From Edaphobacter modestus (GTDB lineage Bacteria; Acidobacteriota; Terriglobia; Terriglobales; Acidobacteriaceae): a stretch of DNA of 64,000 nt. A model generated the notes under the pieces. That model did not search any database and had not been told where the DNA came from. It saw only the letters and a program-made list of their open reading frames with translations. The translations under genes and the position numbers were made by a program. Shown one piece after another: positions 18,169 to 26,534 of the stretch. Positions within the stretch are counted from its first letter, which is position 1; every line of letters starts with the position of its first letter. The stretch is taken from the NCBI RefSeq assembly GCF_004217555.1, contig NZ_SHKW01000001.1, positions 3,968,001 to 4,032,000 of the forward strand, written 5' to 3'.

Positions 18169-19647
18169 ATGCCGCAAGAGAGCTGGCAGCAGGGAAGGAC
18201 CGATCAGGAAGCTGTCCTCACGGAGGATTCGCTGTCTCGCGAGTTGCCCGTGTGGCCGATGGTTGCTGGCGTCGTGGCTGCAGCCTTCGCTCTGGACTTC
18301 GTCAGCCCGTGGCTGCTGCACCCAGGAACCCTTCCACGATTCGGCTTGCTCGTCGTCGCAGTATTGCTTCTATTCACCGCGGTCATGGTGTGCGGCTTTG
18401 TCGTACGGACGATCTATCTCCGGCTCGTACCCCGCGGTCAGAGGGTCATCACACCGGTGGTGCGGGCTGCCTGCCTGACGGCGCTGTGGATTCCCGCATG
18501 GGTGCTCTTCGTCGAGACGTGGTCGCTGCTGATGCTTCTCGCTGGATGCCTATGCCTGGCAAGCCTTGGAATCCTGATGAAGCGATGCACGGTCGATACC
18601 ACTGTAACGGTACCGTCAGCCCCGCATAACTCATCGTGGATGCCCTTCCAGTTTGAGCCGGGGGCCTTTCGCCGGATGATTTTGCCGTCGCTTCTGCTGG
18701 CGCTGCTAGTGGAGGCTTCGGTGATTCTGGTAGGCGCACGGTGGTTCACGACGGCCTCCATTCTGTGCGGAACGTGCGTCGCCATTCTCGGCTGGCGCGC
18801 AGCATCGAAGGCCAGGCCAGTCGCCGGGCAGCGGGTTGTGCTCTCGGCTCCCAGGCAGACAGCGGTCGTTGCTGCGGCCTTCGTCTTTACTGTGATCGCG
18901 TTGTTGCCCTTCCTGAAGGTTTCTCCATTCTCAAAGGGACTGGGTATCTTCAGCCGAACGCAAAAGGTTTCGAAGGCTGCCGCCAGTACTCAGAAAGGAC
19001 AGGCTGCAAGTAGCGACGGCTACATCGGCATCATTCTTTTACCGCTCAGCGATGAGCAAAAGAAGATCGTCGCGCCGGTAAAGCGGGAGCTCGTCCCGAG
19101 CTTCAGCGGGAGGATAGCGGAGCCGTTTGAGATTCCGTTTACCGGGGCGTACTGGTACTTCAAGGCTCCCGACAAACAGCCGCGACCCACGGCTCACGTT
19201 GTGCGTGGGAGCTCGACGAAGACGCAGATCCGCTCGTCGGACCGCTACCCGCTGCTGATGGAGGCCCACCAGAAGCTCGATACCCCCATCGATCTTGGCT
19301 GCTGCAGCGGGATGGAGCTTGTGGTCGAGAACGCCGACAGGAACGAAGGCGCGATCGCGCTGGAGCTGTGGGTCAGGAAGAGGTCCACGGCACCGCAGAA
19401 GGGCAGTTTCCGCGTCGCAGAGCCCATCCATTACCTCGGCACGGCGGCGATCCCATCCAGCGAGCAGCCGCTGATCCTCCGGGGCCAGGGAACCTCCAAC
19501 CCGACCGAAGAAAGGCTGAAGTTCCCCGTTCCCGCGGCGATGGACGGCGTTCTGTTCGACGAGATCACCGTTGTCGTAAAGACCGCGCCAGCCCGCGCAA
19601 GAACCGGTGCACAGATTGCCATTCGCAAGTTCGTGTTGGAGCCGTAA
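18169..19647 (+). CDS. Polytopic membrane protein of unknown function
   Basis: A 492-residue protein. The first half has six to seven hydrophobic helices (VWPMVAGVVAAAFALDFV, LLVVAVLLLFTAVMVCGFV, WIPAWVLFVETWSLLMLL); the second half is a soluble, mostly beta region (DGYIGIILLPL, FTGAYWYFKAPDKQP, CCSGMELVVEN) probably in the periplasm. No catalytic motif is recognised. It stands alone between a divergent glycine-zipper gene and the aromatic operon. Confidence 0.72.
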   Translation: MPQESWQQGRTDQEAVLTEDSLSRELPVWPMVAGVVAAAFALDFVSPWLLHPGTLPRFGLLVVAVLLLFTAVMVCGFVVRTIYLRLVPRGQRVITPVVRAACLTALWIPAWVLFVETWSLLMLLAGCLCLASLGILMKRCTVDTTVTVPSAPHNSSWMPFQFEPGAFRRMILPSLLLALLVEASVILVGARWFTTASILCGTCVAILGWRAASKARPVAGQRVVLSAPRQTAVVAAAFVFTVIALLPFLKVSPFSKGLGIFSRTQKVSKAAASTQKGQAASSDGYIGIILLPLSDEQKKIVAPVKRELVPSFSGRIAEPFEIPFTGAYWYFKAPDKQPRPTAHVVRGSSTKTQIRSSDRYPLLMEAHQKLDTPIDLGCCSGMELVVENADRNEGAIALELWVRKRSTAPQKGSFRVAEPIHYLGTAAIPSSEQPLILRGQGTSNPTEERLKFPVPAAMDGVLFDEITVVVKTAPARARTGAQIAIRKFVLEP

Positions 19648-19704
19648 GCGGTCGTGTTAAAAGGGTTTCGGCCACCAAATCCGGTTAACTGTCCGGCAAA
19701 CACC

Positions 19705-19733
19705 TTGCAGCCGCTTGTGATGCCATGTATCTT
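19705..19733 (+). promoter_or_regulatory. Possible promoter of the aromatic operon
   Basis: TTGCAG (19705-19710) and TATCTT (19728-19733) are 17 bases apart, an acceptable sigma-70 arrangement with a weak match. The predicted start near 19740 would place the leader-peptide ATG almost at the mRNA 5' end. Confidence 0.3.
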
Positions 19734-19743
19734 TGAAGACAAG

Positions 19744-19818
19744 ATGATTTCTTATTCCAGCCGATTTATCAGCTTTATTTACCGCTACTGGTATCCGGTA
19801 GCGGCATCGGCGGAGTAG
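19744..19818 (+). CDS. Leader peptide of the aromatic operon (24 aa)
   Basis: A 24-codon frame reads MISYSSRFISFIYRYWYP and then VAASAE before TAG. Within nine codons it demands Phe, Ile, Tyr, Tyr, Trp and Tyr, the products or relatives of products of the operon below it (Trp, Tyr/Phe precursors, Ile). The frame is also open from an ATG at 19720, adding eight codons. The critical codons lie in the 5' arm of hairpin 19782-19804, the position needed for ribosome-mediated attenuation. The ribosome site is weak (GAAGAC). Confidence 0.65.
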   Translation: MISYSSRFISFIYRYWYPVAASAE

Positions 19819-19890
19819 GGTCTTCTGACGGATTAGCTGAAGAAAGCAAGCTGAGTTCAGACAAGATCGACATCCACACGAGCCGCGACC
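19782..19890 (+). promoter_or_regulatory. Attenuator pause hairpin (1:2) and antiterminator (2:3)
   Basis: Segment 1 CCGCTAC (19782-19788) pairs perfectly with GTAGCGG (19798-19804). Segment 2 GGTAGCGGC (19797-19805) can instead pair with segment 3 GCCGCGACC (19882-19890) at eight of nine positions. Segment 3 is also the 5' arm of the terminator at 19881-19914. A ribosome stalled on Tyr/Trp codons would cover segment 1 and allow 2:3, preventing termination. Confidence 0.65.
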
Positions 19891-19914
19891 GACCAAGGTT
19901 GCGGCTTTTGTTTT
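19881..19914 (+). terminator. Leader terminator (3:4) before trpB
   Basis: AGCCGCGACC (19881-19890) pairs with GGTTGCGGCT (19897-19906), ten pairs with one G-U, six-base loop, followed by TTTTGTTTT. It lies 19 bases before the trpB ATG with no gene ending nearby to need it (the previous stop is at 19647), so it is best read as the conditional terminator of the attenuator. Confidence 0.8.
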
Positions 19915-19933
19915 GCGCTGAAGGGAGTACACG

Positions 19934-21196
19934 ATGGGCGAGGCGACAGGTGGCACGACAGCGGCGATGGTGAGTCCGGCAGGACCCGTGAGGTCGGGAG
20001 TGGGCCGGTTTGGAGTCTACGGCGGCAGATACGTTCCCGAGACCCTGATGGCCGCGCTCGAAGAGCTGGAAGCAGCCTATGCAGACGCACAGAAGGACGC
20101 GGCGTTTCAGGCAGAACTGGCCGACCTGCTGCACCACTACTGCGGGCGGCCAACGCCGCTCTACTTCGCAAAGCGCCTCTCCGAGACCCTCGGCGGAGCG
20201 AAGATCTACCTGAAGCGGGAAGACCTGCTCCACACCGGCGCGCACAAGATCAACAATGCGCTGGGCCAGGGCCTGCTGGCGAAGCGCATGGGCAAGCAGC
20301 GCATCATCGCGGAGACTGGAGCCGGCCAGCATGGCGTGGCCACCGCCACCGTCTGCGCACTGCTGGGCATGGAATGCGTCGTCTATATGGGCGAAGAGGA
20401 CATGCGGCGGCAGGAGCTGAACGTTCTGCGCATGCGCCTTCTGGGCGCGGAGGTGCGCGGCGTCTCGGCGGGTTCTGCGACGCTGAAGGACGCGATCTCG
20501 GAGGCCATGCGCGACTGGGTCACCAACGTTCGCACGACCTTCTACATTCTCGGCTCGGCGCTCGGTGCGCACCCGTACCCCACCATCGTGCGTGACTTTC
20601 ATCGCGTGATCAGCAAAGAGGCCAAGCGCCAGATCCTGGAGCAGGAGGGCAAACTGCCCACCGCGATCGTTGCCTGTGTAGGCGGCGGGTCGAATGCTAT
20701 CGGAGCCTTCTACGAGTTCTTGAACGACACGAACGTGCAGCTCATCGGAGTCGAAGCGGGCGGACGCGGAACCGCACTCGGCGAGCATGCCGCTCGCTTT
20801 ATGAAGACAGGCGGCGGTGTTCCCGGTGTGCTGCAGGGAACCTACAGTTACGTCCTGCAGGACAATGCCGGACAGATCGCCGCGACACACTCGGTCAGCG
20901 CGGGGCTCGATTACGCCAGCGTCGGCCCCGAGCACGCCATGCTGCACGACTCCGGCCGCGCCACCTACACCATGGCCACCGACGATGAAGCCCTCAAGGC
21001 GACGGTCACACTGGCGCGCACCGAAGGCATTCTTCCGGCGCTCGAGAGTGCGCATGCGGTCGCAGAGGCGATCCGACTGGCACCGACGATGGCGAAGACG
21101 GACGTGCTGATGGTGAACCTGTCGGGAAGAGGCGATAAGGACATGGGAATTCTGGCAAGAGAGCTCGATCTCCAGAGCGTATCGGTGAAGGGATAA
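19934..21196 (+). CDS. trpB: Tryptophan synthase beta chain
   Basis: PLP enzyme that condenses indole and serine to tryptophan, working as an alpha2-beta2 complex with TrpA. 420 residues; the core starts at [14 protein letters not shown]. The PLP lysine is K105 in [13 protein letters not shown]; the phosphate loop is [26 protein letters not shown] and the C-terminal LSGRGDKDM are diagnostic of TrpB1. A GGGAG ribosome site precedes the ATG. The N-terminal 20-25 residues are non-conserved. First structural gene after the attenuator; trpA follows after six bases. Confidence 0.97.
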   Translation: MGEATGGTTAAMVSPAGPVRSGVGRFGVYGGRYVPETLMAALEELEAAYADAQKDAAFQAELADLLHHYCGRPTPLYFAKRLSETLGGAKIYLKREDLLHTGAHKINNALGQGLLAKRMGKQRIIAETGAGQHGVATATVCALLGMECVVYMGEEDMRRQELNVLRMRLLGAEVRGVSAGSATLKDAISEAMRDWVTNVRTTFYILGSALGAHPYPTIVRDFHRVISKEAKRQILEQEGKLPTAIVACVGGGSNAIGAFYEFLNDTNVQLIGVEAGGRGTALGEHAARFMKTGGGVPGVLQGTYSYVLQDNAGQIAATHSVSAGLDYASVGPEHAMLHDSGRATYTMATDDEALKATVTLARTEGILPALESAHAVAEAIRLAPTMAKTDVLMVNLSGRGDKDMGILARELDLQSVSVKG

Positions 21197-21202
21197 GAGA
21201 CG

Positions 21203-21964
21203 ATGGCGATTGAGTTCAAGACGAAGCCCGGCCTGGTGATTTATCTCACCGCTGGCGATCCTGACCTGGCGACCACACGCGACATCGCGCTTGCCGCAAT
21301 CGACAATGGCGCAGATGTGATCGAGCTGGGCGTCCCGTTCAGCGATCCGCTCGCCGACGGCCCCGTCATCCAGCGAGCCAGCGAGCGCGCCGTAGCGAAA
21401 GGCACGCGGCTGACCGATGTACTCGCTCTCGCCAAAGAGCTTCGCTCCGCACGCCCTCAGGCCGGAATCATCCTCTTCTCGTACTTAAATCCCGTCCTCC
21501 GGTTGGGTATGCAGGAGTTCTGTGCGCGGGCCTCCGAGGCAGGCGCAGATGGCGTTCTGCTGACCGACATGATCGTCGAAGAGGCCGCCGAATATCTTGA
21601 CGCGATGCACGCGAACAAACTTGCCCCGGTGTTTCTTGCGGCGCCTACAAGCCCCGATGCGCGATTGAAGGCTATCGCCGAGTGCTCGCAGGGGTTCGTC
21701 TACGCCATCTCCCGTGTCGGAATTACGGGGACGCAGTCGAGCCTCACCGAAGATGCCTCGCAGGTGGTGAGTCGCCTGCGGCAGTTTACGAAGCTTCCCA
21801 TCGCAGTGGGCTTTGGCATCTCCAACGCACAGCATGTCCGTGCCGTGGGCGAATTTGCCGATGCCGCAGTTGTGGGCAGCGCACTGGTACAACTGATTGA
21901 AAGAACCCCACCCGAAGAAGCTGCAGCGGCTGTAGGAACTCTGATATCGGAGCTGCGCGCATGA
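21203..21964 (+). CDS. trpA: Tryptophan synthase alpha chain
   Basis: Cleaves indole-3-glycerol phosphate and channels indole to TrpB. A 253-residue TIM barrel with catalytic E41 in VIELGVPFSDPLADGP and D52. Further signatures: YLNPVLRLG, GVLLTDMIVEE, YAISRVGITGTQ and the phosphate site VGFGISNAQHV / AAVVGSALV. It follows trpB by six bases. The other trp genes (trpE, D, C, F) are not in the window. Confidence 0.97.
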   Translation: MAIEFKTKPGLVIYLTAGDPDLATTRDIALAAIDNGADVIELGVPFSDPLADGPVIQRASERAVAKGTRLTDVLALAKELRSARPQAGIILFSYLNPVLRLGMQEFCARASEAGADGVLLTDMIVEEAAEYLDAMHANKLAPVFLAAPTSPDARLKAIAECSQGFVYAISRVGITGTQSSLTEDASQVVSRLRQFTKLPIAVGFGISNAQHVRAVGEFADAAVVGSALVQLIERTPPEEAAAAVGTLISELRA

Positions 21965-22061
21965 ACGTGACACTCCAGGATGAACTCGGGCGGGAAGAAT
22001 CGTCCATTTATCATCAGTCGTACCAACATAACCAGCAGCGAATGCTGCGTGAGGAATATCG

Positions 22062-22325
22062 ATGGAGATCTCTGACTGGCGGCAAAAGATCGACGAGCTC
22101 GACGAGCAGATCGTTCGCCTTATCAACCAGCGTGCTGAGGCTGCAAAGGCGATCGGTCGGCTTAAGCAGGAGTCCAGCCTTCCGGTCTATGAACCGAAGC
22201 GGGAGCAGGTTGTCTTCGAGCATGTCCGCCGCTCGAACCCCGGACCTCTCTCTGACAACGAGGTGGTCGACATCTTCGAGCGCATCATCGATGTGATGCG
22301 CGCTCTTCAGAAAAACCCAGACTAG
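22062..22325 (+). CDS. aroQ: Chorismate mutase, AroQ type
   Basis: An 87-residue all-helical monofunctional mutase that converts chorismate to prephenate, the branch to Phe and Tyr. Conserved residues: WRQKIDELDEQIVRLINQRA (first helix with active-site Arg), AKAIGRLKQ (Lys), and VYEPKREQVV (Arg/Glu). GAGGAATATCG gives a good ribosome site. It lies 97 bases after trpA, inside the operon, and feeds TyrA two genes down. Confidence 0.92.
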   Translation: MEISDWRQKIDELDEQIVRLINQRAEAAKAIGRLKQESSLPVYEPKREQVVFEHVRRSNPGPLSDNEVVDIFERIIDVMRALQKNPD

Positions 22326-22385
22326 AAACCTTTTTTACAGTTTGTAACTTATTCCGTTCCATCTCAAGAAAGCGAAACGAAGACG

Positions 22386-23405
22386 ATGATCGTAGCAATG
22401 CAGGACACGGCAACCGAAGAACATATACAGCTTGTGATCGAGCGAATGGTCGAGCTCGGTTTCAGAGTCCACCGCACCACCGGAGCCGCGCAGACGATTC
22501 TGGCCGGCGTGGGCACCCCGGAGCACTTCGACGTCGCCGAGTTCAAGGTGCTGGCGGGCGTTCACGACGCTTACCGCATCTCTTCGCCTTATAAGCTGGC
22601 TGGTCGCAACTTCCGCCCCGAGGGCACAAAGATTACCTTCCCCAACGGTGTGGTCGTCGGTGGCAAAGAGGTGGTCATCATGGCTGGCCCGTGCTCGGTC
22701 GAATCGCGGGAGCAGATTCTCGACAGCGCGAAGAAGGTTGCCGCAGCAGGAGCGAAGTTCCTGCGCGGAGGAGCGTACAAGCCACGCAGCTCGCCGTACA
22801 GCTTCCAGGGCATGGGCGTCGAGGGCCTGAAGCTGCTGCGGGAGGTAGCTGACGAGACTGGCCTGCTGGTGATCACCGAGGTGATGGAGATCTCGCAAAT
22901 CGAGGTGATGCTTCCGTACATCGACGTCTTCCAGATTGGCGCGCGCAACATGCAGAACTTCAACCTTCTGCGCGAGCTTGGCCATGTGCGCAAGCCGTGT
23001 CTGCTGAAGCGCGGCATCTCGGCCACGATTGAAGAGGTCCTGTTAAGCGCCGAGTACATCCTCTCCGGCGGCAACTACGACCTGATGCTCTGCGAGCGCG
23101 GCATTCGCACCTACGAGACTGCGACCCGCAACACGATGGACATCTCCGCGATCCCGGTGCTCAAGAAGCTGACCCACCTTCCCGTGCTCGGCGATCCGTC
23201 ACACGGCGTAGGCATCCGCGACCTCGTTCCTCCCATGGCGCTGGCCTCCGTGGCCGCGGGAGCCGATGGTCTGTTGATGGAGATGCATCCCAATCCGGAC
23301 AAGGCGATGAGCGACGGCGCGCAGAGTATGTATCCCGAACAGCTGGAGAAGCTGGTTGCGCAGTTGCGGCAGCTTGCTCCCGTCGTCGGGCGTACGGTCG
23401 CATAA
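22386..23405 (+). CDS. aroF: DAHP synthase (3-deoxy-7-phosphoheptulonate synthase), AroAI-beta type
   Basis: First enzyme of the shikimate pathway (PEP + erythrose 4-phosphate). 339 residues: an N-terminal ferredoxin-like regulatory domain (about 1-70) and the barrel. Signatures: [64 protein letters not shown] and [20 protein letters not shown]. The regulatory domain is the type usually inhibited by Phe/Tyr or by prephenate. It sits between chorismate mutase and prephenate dehydrogenase, so the operon controls pathway entry and branch. Confidence 0.96.
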   Translation: MIVAMQDTATEEHIQLVIERMVELGFRVHRTTGAAQTILAGVGTPEHFDVAEFKVLAGVHDAYRISSPYKLAGRNFRPEGTKITFPNGVVVGGKEVVIMAGPCSVESREQILDSAKKVAAAGAKFLRGGAYKPRSSPYSFQGMGVEGLKLLREVADETGLLVITEVMEISQIEVMLPYIDVFQIGARNMQNFNLLRELGHVRKPCLLKRGISATIEEVLLSAEYILSGGNYDLMLCERGIRTYETATRNTMDISAIPVLKKLTHLPVLGDPSHGVGIRDLVPPMALASVAAGADGLLMEMHPNPDKAMSDGAQSMYPEQLEKLVAQLRQLAPVVGRTVA

Positions 23406-23421
23406 GGGAATGGCTGCTGGC

Positions 23422-24279
23422 ATGATGGAACGGGTACTCATCATCGGAACGGGGCTGATCGGCGCATCGACCGGCCTGGCCCTGCGTGCCGCCGGTTTTG
23501 GCGGACGCATTGATGGATGGGACCAGAGCCTGCTGGAGCTGCGCGCCGCCCTCGAGATGGGGGCGGTCGATGGCGTCGCCGGCAATCAGTGGGGCGCGCT
23601 GGAGCTGGCACGTCAGGCCGACGTCATCGTGCTCGCCGTGCCCGTGCTTGCCATCAAGGACTGGATGCAGCAGCTGGCGGCAGCCACAGGTCCGGGCCAG
23701 CTGATCACCGATGTAGGCAGCACCAAGCTCGAGATCACCGAGCTGGCGTGTTCTCTCTTCGGCAGCGAGAATCAGGCCGCCTTCCTTGCAGGACATCCGA
23801 TGGCCGGCAAGGAGTCCGGGGGAGCGCTGCTGGCTGAAGCCAGCCTGTTTCAGGGCGCGATGTGGCTGTTTACTCCTGCCTCCCAGACTCCAACGGAGAT
23901 GGAGAAGGAGTGGCGGAGCTGGGTCGGCTTCTTTGGAACGCGGACGCTCGATATGGACCCGAAGCGTCACGACGAGATGTGTGCCTGGGTAAGCCATCTT
24001 CCGCAGATGCTCTCGACCGCTCTGGCGGCGCTGCTGGAGGAAAAGTTCGGCGACGCGCCCGAGATCGCGGCGATCGGCGGACGCGCTCTTCGCGAGACCA
24101 CCCGCCTCGGAGCGAGCCCTTACAGCATGTGGCGCGACGTCGCCATGACCAACACCGCCCCCATCGCCGAAACCTTACTTGCGCTCGAGCAGCGTCTCGG
24201 TCATGTACGGGAGAACCTGCGCACGCCGGAGCTGCGCGACGAGTTCGCCCTGGCCAATCAGTTCCGCGTGCGGCGTTAG
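23422..24279 (+). CDS. tyrA: Prephenate dehydrogenase
   Basis: NAD(P)-dependent oxidative decarboxylation of prephenate (or arogenate) on the way to tyrosine. About 285 residues with the dinucleotide motif VLIIGTGLIGAS at the start, ITDVGSTK, FLAGHPMAGKESGG (catalytic His) and SHLPQMLSTALA. GGGA lies about 12 bases before ATG 23422; ATG 23410 is too close to that site. No ACT domain, so feedback control is probably at DAHP synthase and by attenuation. It follows aroF by 16 bases. Confidence 0.92.
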   Translation: MMERVLIIGTGLIGASTGLALRAAGFGGRIDGWDQSLLELRAALEMGAVDGVAGNQWGALELARQADVIVLAVPVLAIKDWMQQLAAATGPGQLITDVGSTKLEITELACSLFGSENQAAFLAGHPMAGKESGGALLAEASLFQGAMWLFTPASQTPTEMEKEWRSWVGFFGTRTLDMDPKRHDEMCAWVSHLPQMLSTALAALLEEKFGDAPEIAAIGGRALRETTRLGASPYSMWRDVAMTNTAPIAETLLALEQRLGHVRENLRTPELRDEFALANQFRVRR

Positions 24280-24311
24280 ATTTTCAGCCTTTCAAGGCAA
24301 GGAGTGGCATC

Positions 24312-25556
24312 TTGAGTCCGACCGAACAGGCAGCACGGAGCAGTTTGAACATCAGCCTCGCTGACGTGATGGCTGCGCGGGCGCGGCTGCGCGACGCAAT
24401 CTATTACACTCCGTGCGCGCACTCGAAGGTGCTTTCGGCGCTGACCGACCAGCAGGTCTTTCTCAAGCTTGAGAACCTGCAGATGACCGGCTCCTTCAAA
24501 GAACGCGGAGCGCTGAACCGCATCGCGCTTCTGACACAGGAGCAGGCGTCGCGCGGAGTCGTCGCCGCAAGCGCGGGAAATCACGCGCAGGGCGTTGCCT
24601 ATCACGCGACCTCGCGTGGAATCCAAGCGATCATCGTTATGCCGCTGGCGACTCCACTCGTCAAAGTCACGGCCACGCGAGGCTTTGGCGCCGAGGTTGT
24701 GCTGCATGGCGCCAACTACGACGAGGCCTATGAAGAGGCTCGCCGCATCTGCACCGCGCAGAACATGACCTTCATCCACCCCTTCGATGATCCGGCGGTG
24801 ATGGCCGGTCAGGGAACCATCGGGCTCGAGTTGCTCGAGCAGATTCCGGATCTTGAAGCCGTAGTCGTGCCCATCGGTGGAGGCGGCCTCATTGGTGGCA
24901 TAGCATGCGCGATCAAGGAGTCTCGTCCCGAGATCAAGGTCATCGGCGCACAGACCTCACGGCTGCCATCGATGGCAGTTGCGGTCGAGCACCACCATCC
25001 GGTCACCATTCCGCCCGCGACCACCATTGCCGATGGCATCGCGGTACGACGCGCAGGCGAGGTTACGCTTCCCGTCGTCGAGCGCTACGTCGACGAGATC
25101 GTAACCGTCGACGAGGACGAGATCGCCTCCGCCATCCTGGTTCTCCTGGAGCGCGAGAAGACCCTCGCCGAAGGCGCGGGAGCTGCGGGACTTGCGGCGC
25201 TGCTCCAGAAGCGGACGTCTTTGAAGGGCGCGCGCACGGCGGTGATCATAGGCGGCGGCAACATCGACGTCACGCTGCTCAGCCGGATCATCGAGCGTGG
25301 TCTTGTGCAGGACGGCCGTATGATTCGTCTGCGCATCCATCTGCTGGACAAGCCCGGAGCGCTGGCCGAGCTGACGAAGTTGATCGCGCATCATCGCGTC
25401 AACATCGTCGATACGCTCTACAACCGCGCCTACTATGGTGTGAATCTTGGTGACACGACTATCGACATCACCCTTGAGACTCGCGGCCGCGAACAGGTCG
25501 ACGAGCTTCTCGCGGTCCTGGATGCAGGTGGGTACGTCTACTCCCGCGTGGTCTAG
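24312..25556 (+). CDS. ilvA: Threonine ammonia-lyase (threonine deaminase)
   Basis: PLP enzyme that turns threonine into 2-oxobutanoate for isoleucine synthesis. 414 residues from a TTG start at 24312 with AAGGAG eight bases upstream; an in-frame extension back to 23862 overlaps tyrA and is rejected. PLP lysine K63 in TGSFKERGA; phosphate loop PIGGGGLIGG; EGAGAAGLAAL; a single C-terminal ACT-like domain (RLRIHLLDKPGALAELTKLI). This short form is the TdcB-like kind with one regulatory domain. It ends the aromatic operon, 32 bases after tyrA, an unusual place for an isoleucine gene. Confidence 0.92.
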   Translation: MSPTEQAARSSLNISLADVMAARARLRDAIYYTPCAHSKVLSALTDQQVFLKLENLQMTGSFKERGALNRIALLTQEQASRGVVAASAGNHAQGVAYHATSRGIQAIIVMPLATPLVKVTATRGFGAEVVLHGANYDEAYEEARRICTAQNMTFIHPFDDPAVMAGQGTIGLELLEQIPDLEAVVVPIGGGGLIGGIACAIKESRPEIKVIGAQTSRLPSMAVAVEHHHPVTIPPATTIADGIAVRRAGEVTLPVVERYVDEIVTVDEDEIASAILVLLEREKTLAEGAGAAGLAALLQKRTSLKGARTAVIIGGGNIDVTLLSRIIERGLVQDGRMIRLRIHLLDKPGALAELTKLIAHHRVNIVDTLYNRAYYGVNLGDTTIDITLETRGREQVDELLAVLDAGGYVYSRVV

Positions 25557-25575
25557 AGTTCACGACTCCACGCGC

Positions 25576-26082
25576 TCAACCCGCGGACGGCGCACGGGTA
25601 GCACCCATGAACAGATAATCTCCATACCAGTCGGTCTTGTAACCATGCTGCCTGACCAGAGTGCCCAGCTGCGCATAGTGGCGAATGCCGTGAAAGACAG
25701 CGTGAAACAGCACGGTCTTGCGTGAAGTAAGAAGGACGCCGACACTTCGGGTCTGAAACTCGATCTGCTCTGCCCAAGCTGTCTCAGAATCGAGCGCCTG
25801 CCGATAGAACTCCATGGCTCGATCATGGGTCGCGTAGATCGCCTCTACTGAATCGTACGGAACATTAGCGTAGTCCGTCTCAGGCAGGCCAACGATACGC
25901 TCCGCATACCGCAGCTCCACCGCAACGATATGCTGCAGAAGCTGAGCCACGGTCGCCGTGCGCGCGATGTCGCATGGCAGCGCAAGAATCTCAGGATGTG
26001 CGGCCAGCAGCTTGCGCCAGCTCGCGCTTGTCGTCTGGTTCCAATTGAGAGCCTCTGTCGCGGTCAACATCGGTTCGTTCAT
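25576..26082 (-). CDS. DinB-family protein (cytosolic)
   Basis: A 168-residue four-helix DinB/YfiT-like protein: TVAQLLQHIVAVELRYAERI, and the C-terminal VLFHAVFHGIRHYAQLGTLVR with the conserved His pair. The ATG at 26082 is chosen because GAGGAG lies eight bases upstream. These proteins bind a metal and some are bacillithiol- or other thiol-S-transferases; the substrate is unknown. It follows the VOC gene almost without a gap, suggesting one transcript. Confidence 0.85.
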   Translation of the reverse strand: MNEPMLTATEALNWNQTTSASWRKLLAAHPEILALPCDIARTATVAQLLQHIVAVELRYAERIVGLPETDYANVPYDSVEAIYATHDRAMEFYRQALDSETAWAEQIEFQTRSVGVLLTSRKTVLFHAVFHGIRHYAQLGTLVRQHGYKTDWYGDYLFMGATRAPSAG

Positions 26083-26084
26083 CG

Positions 26085-26507
26085 TCACTTCTCCTCAATT
26101 GCGGCTGGCTGCGCGAGGGTAATGCGCAACCTCGTAGGCCAGCCAATGCGCACGAGTGTTCCATCAGGATCGCTCAGGGAAAATTCGTACATGCCCCAGG
26201 GCTTGTCCTCAGGAACGCTCTCCCTGCCCAGGATCTCACCGGGAAACTTCTCTGCCAGCTCATCGACGTTCTCGGTGTAGAGATAGAGTCCGAAGGTATT
26301 CCGCCCCGGAATCAGCCATCCCTCGACCGCATTCGTCAGGTGAAGGTGGCCACCCTTGCCATCGCTCAAAATGCGGTAGCCGTCATCAATGGGATTTGCA
26401 GGACGGTCCTCGTCCGGCCGTTGAAAGCCGAGACGTTTGTAAAAAGCCTCGGAAGCCTCGAGATCGTTCGAGGGAAGAATTGCTGTCAGACCGTGTTCGC
26501 GATCCAT
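26085..26507 (-). CDS. VOC-family (glyoxalase/bleomycin-resistance-like) protein
   Basis: A 140-residue vicinal-oxygen-chelate protein: LTAILPSNDLEASEAFYKRLGF, GGHLHLTNA, FGLYLYTENVDEL and MYEFSLSDPDGTLVRIGWP supply the beta-alpha-beta-beta-beta fold and the terminal metal Glu/His pattern. Similar proteins bind bleomycin-like drugs or act as dioxygenases; substrate unknown. AAGGAGC precedes the ATG. Co-oriented with the DinB gene, whose start overlaps its end. Confidence 0.85.
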   Translation of the reverse strand: MDREHGLTAILPSNDLEASEAFYKRLGFQRPDEDRPANPIDDGYRILSDGKGGHLHLTNAVEGWLIPGRNTFGLYLYTENVDELAEKFPGEILGRESVPEDKPWGMYEFSLSDPDGTLVRIGWPTRLRITLAQPAAIEEK

Positions 26508-26534
26508 CCAATTGCTCCTTGATCGACCGGGGAA

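Noticed and set aside
19681-19933. T-box riboswitch as explanation of the trpB leader
   Set aside because: No T-box sequence (TGGNACCGCG-like) or specifier-loop architecture was found; the leader peptide and three-way pairing explain the terminator better.
19775-21055. 426-codon minus-strand frame over trpB
   Set aside because: Antisense shadow of trpB; no motif and no ribosome site.
21961-22296. 111-codon frame overlapping chorismate mutase
   Set aside because: Ser/Arg-rich out-of-frame reading of aroQ; the 87-codon AroQ frame has all catalytic residues.
23862-24311. N-terminal extension of ilvA
   Set aside because: It overlaps tyrA in another frame and lacks family similarity; TTG 24312 has a proper ribosome site.
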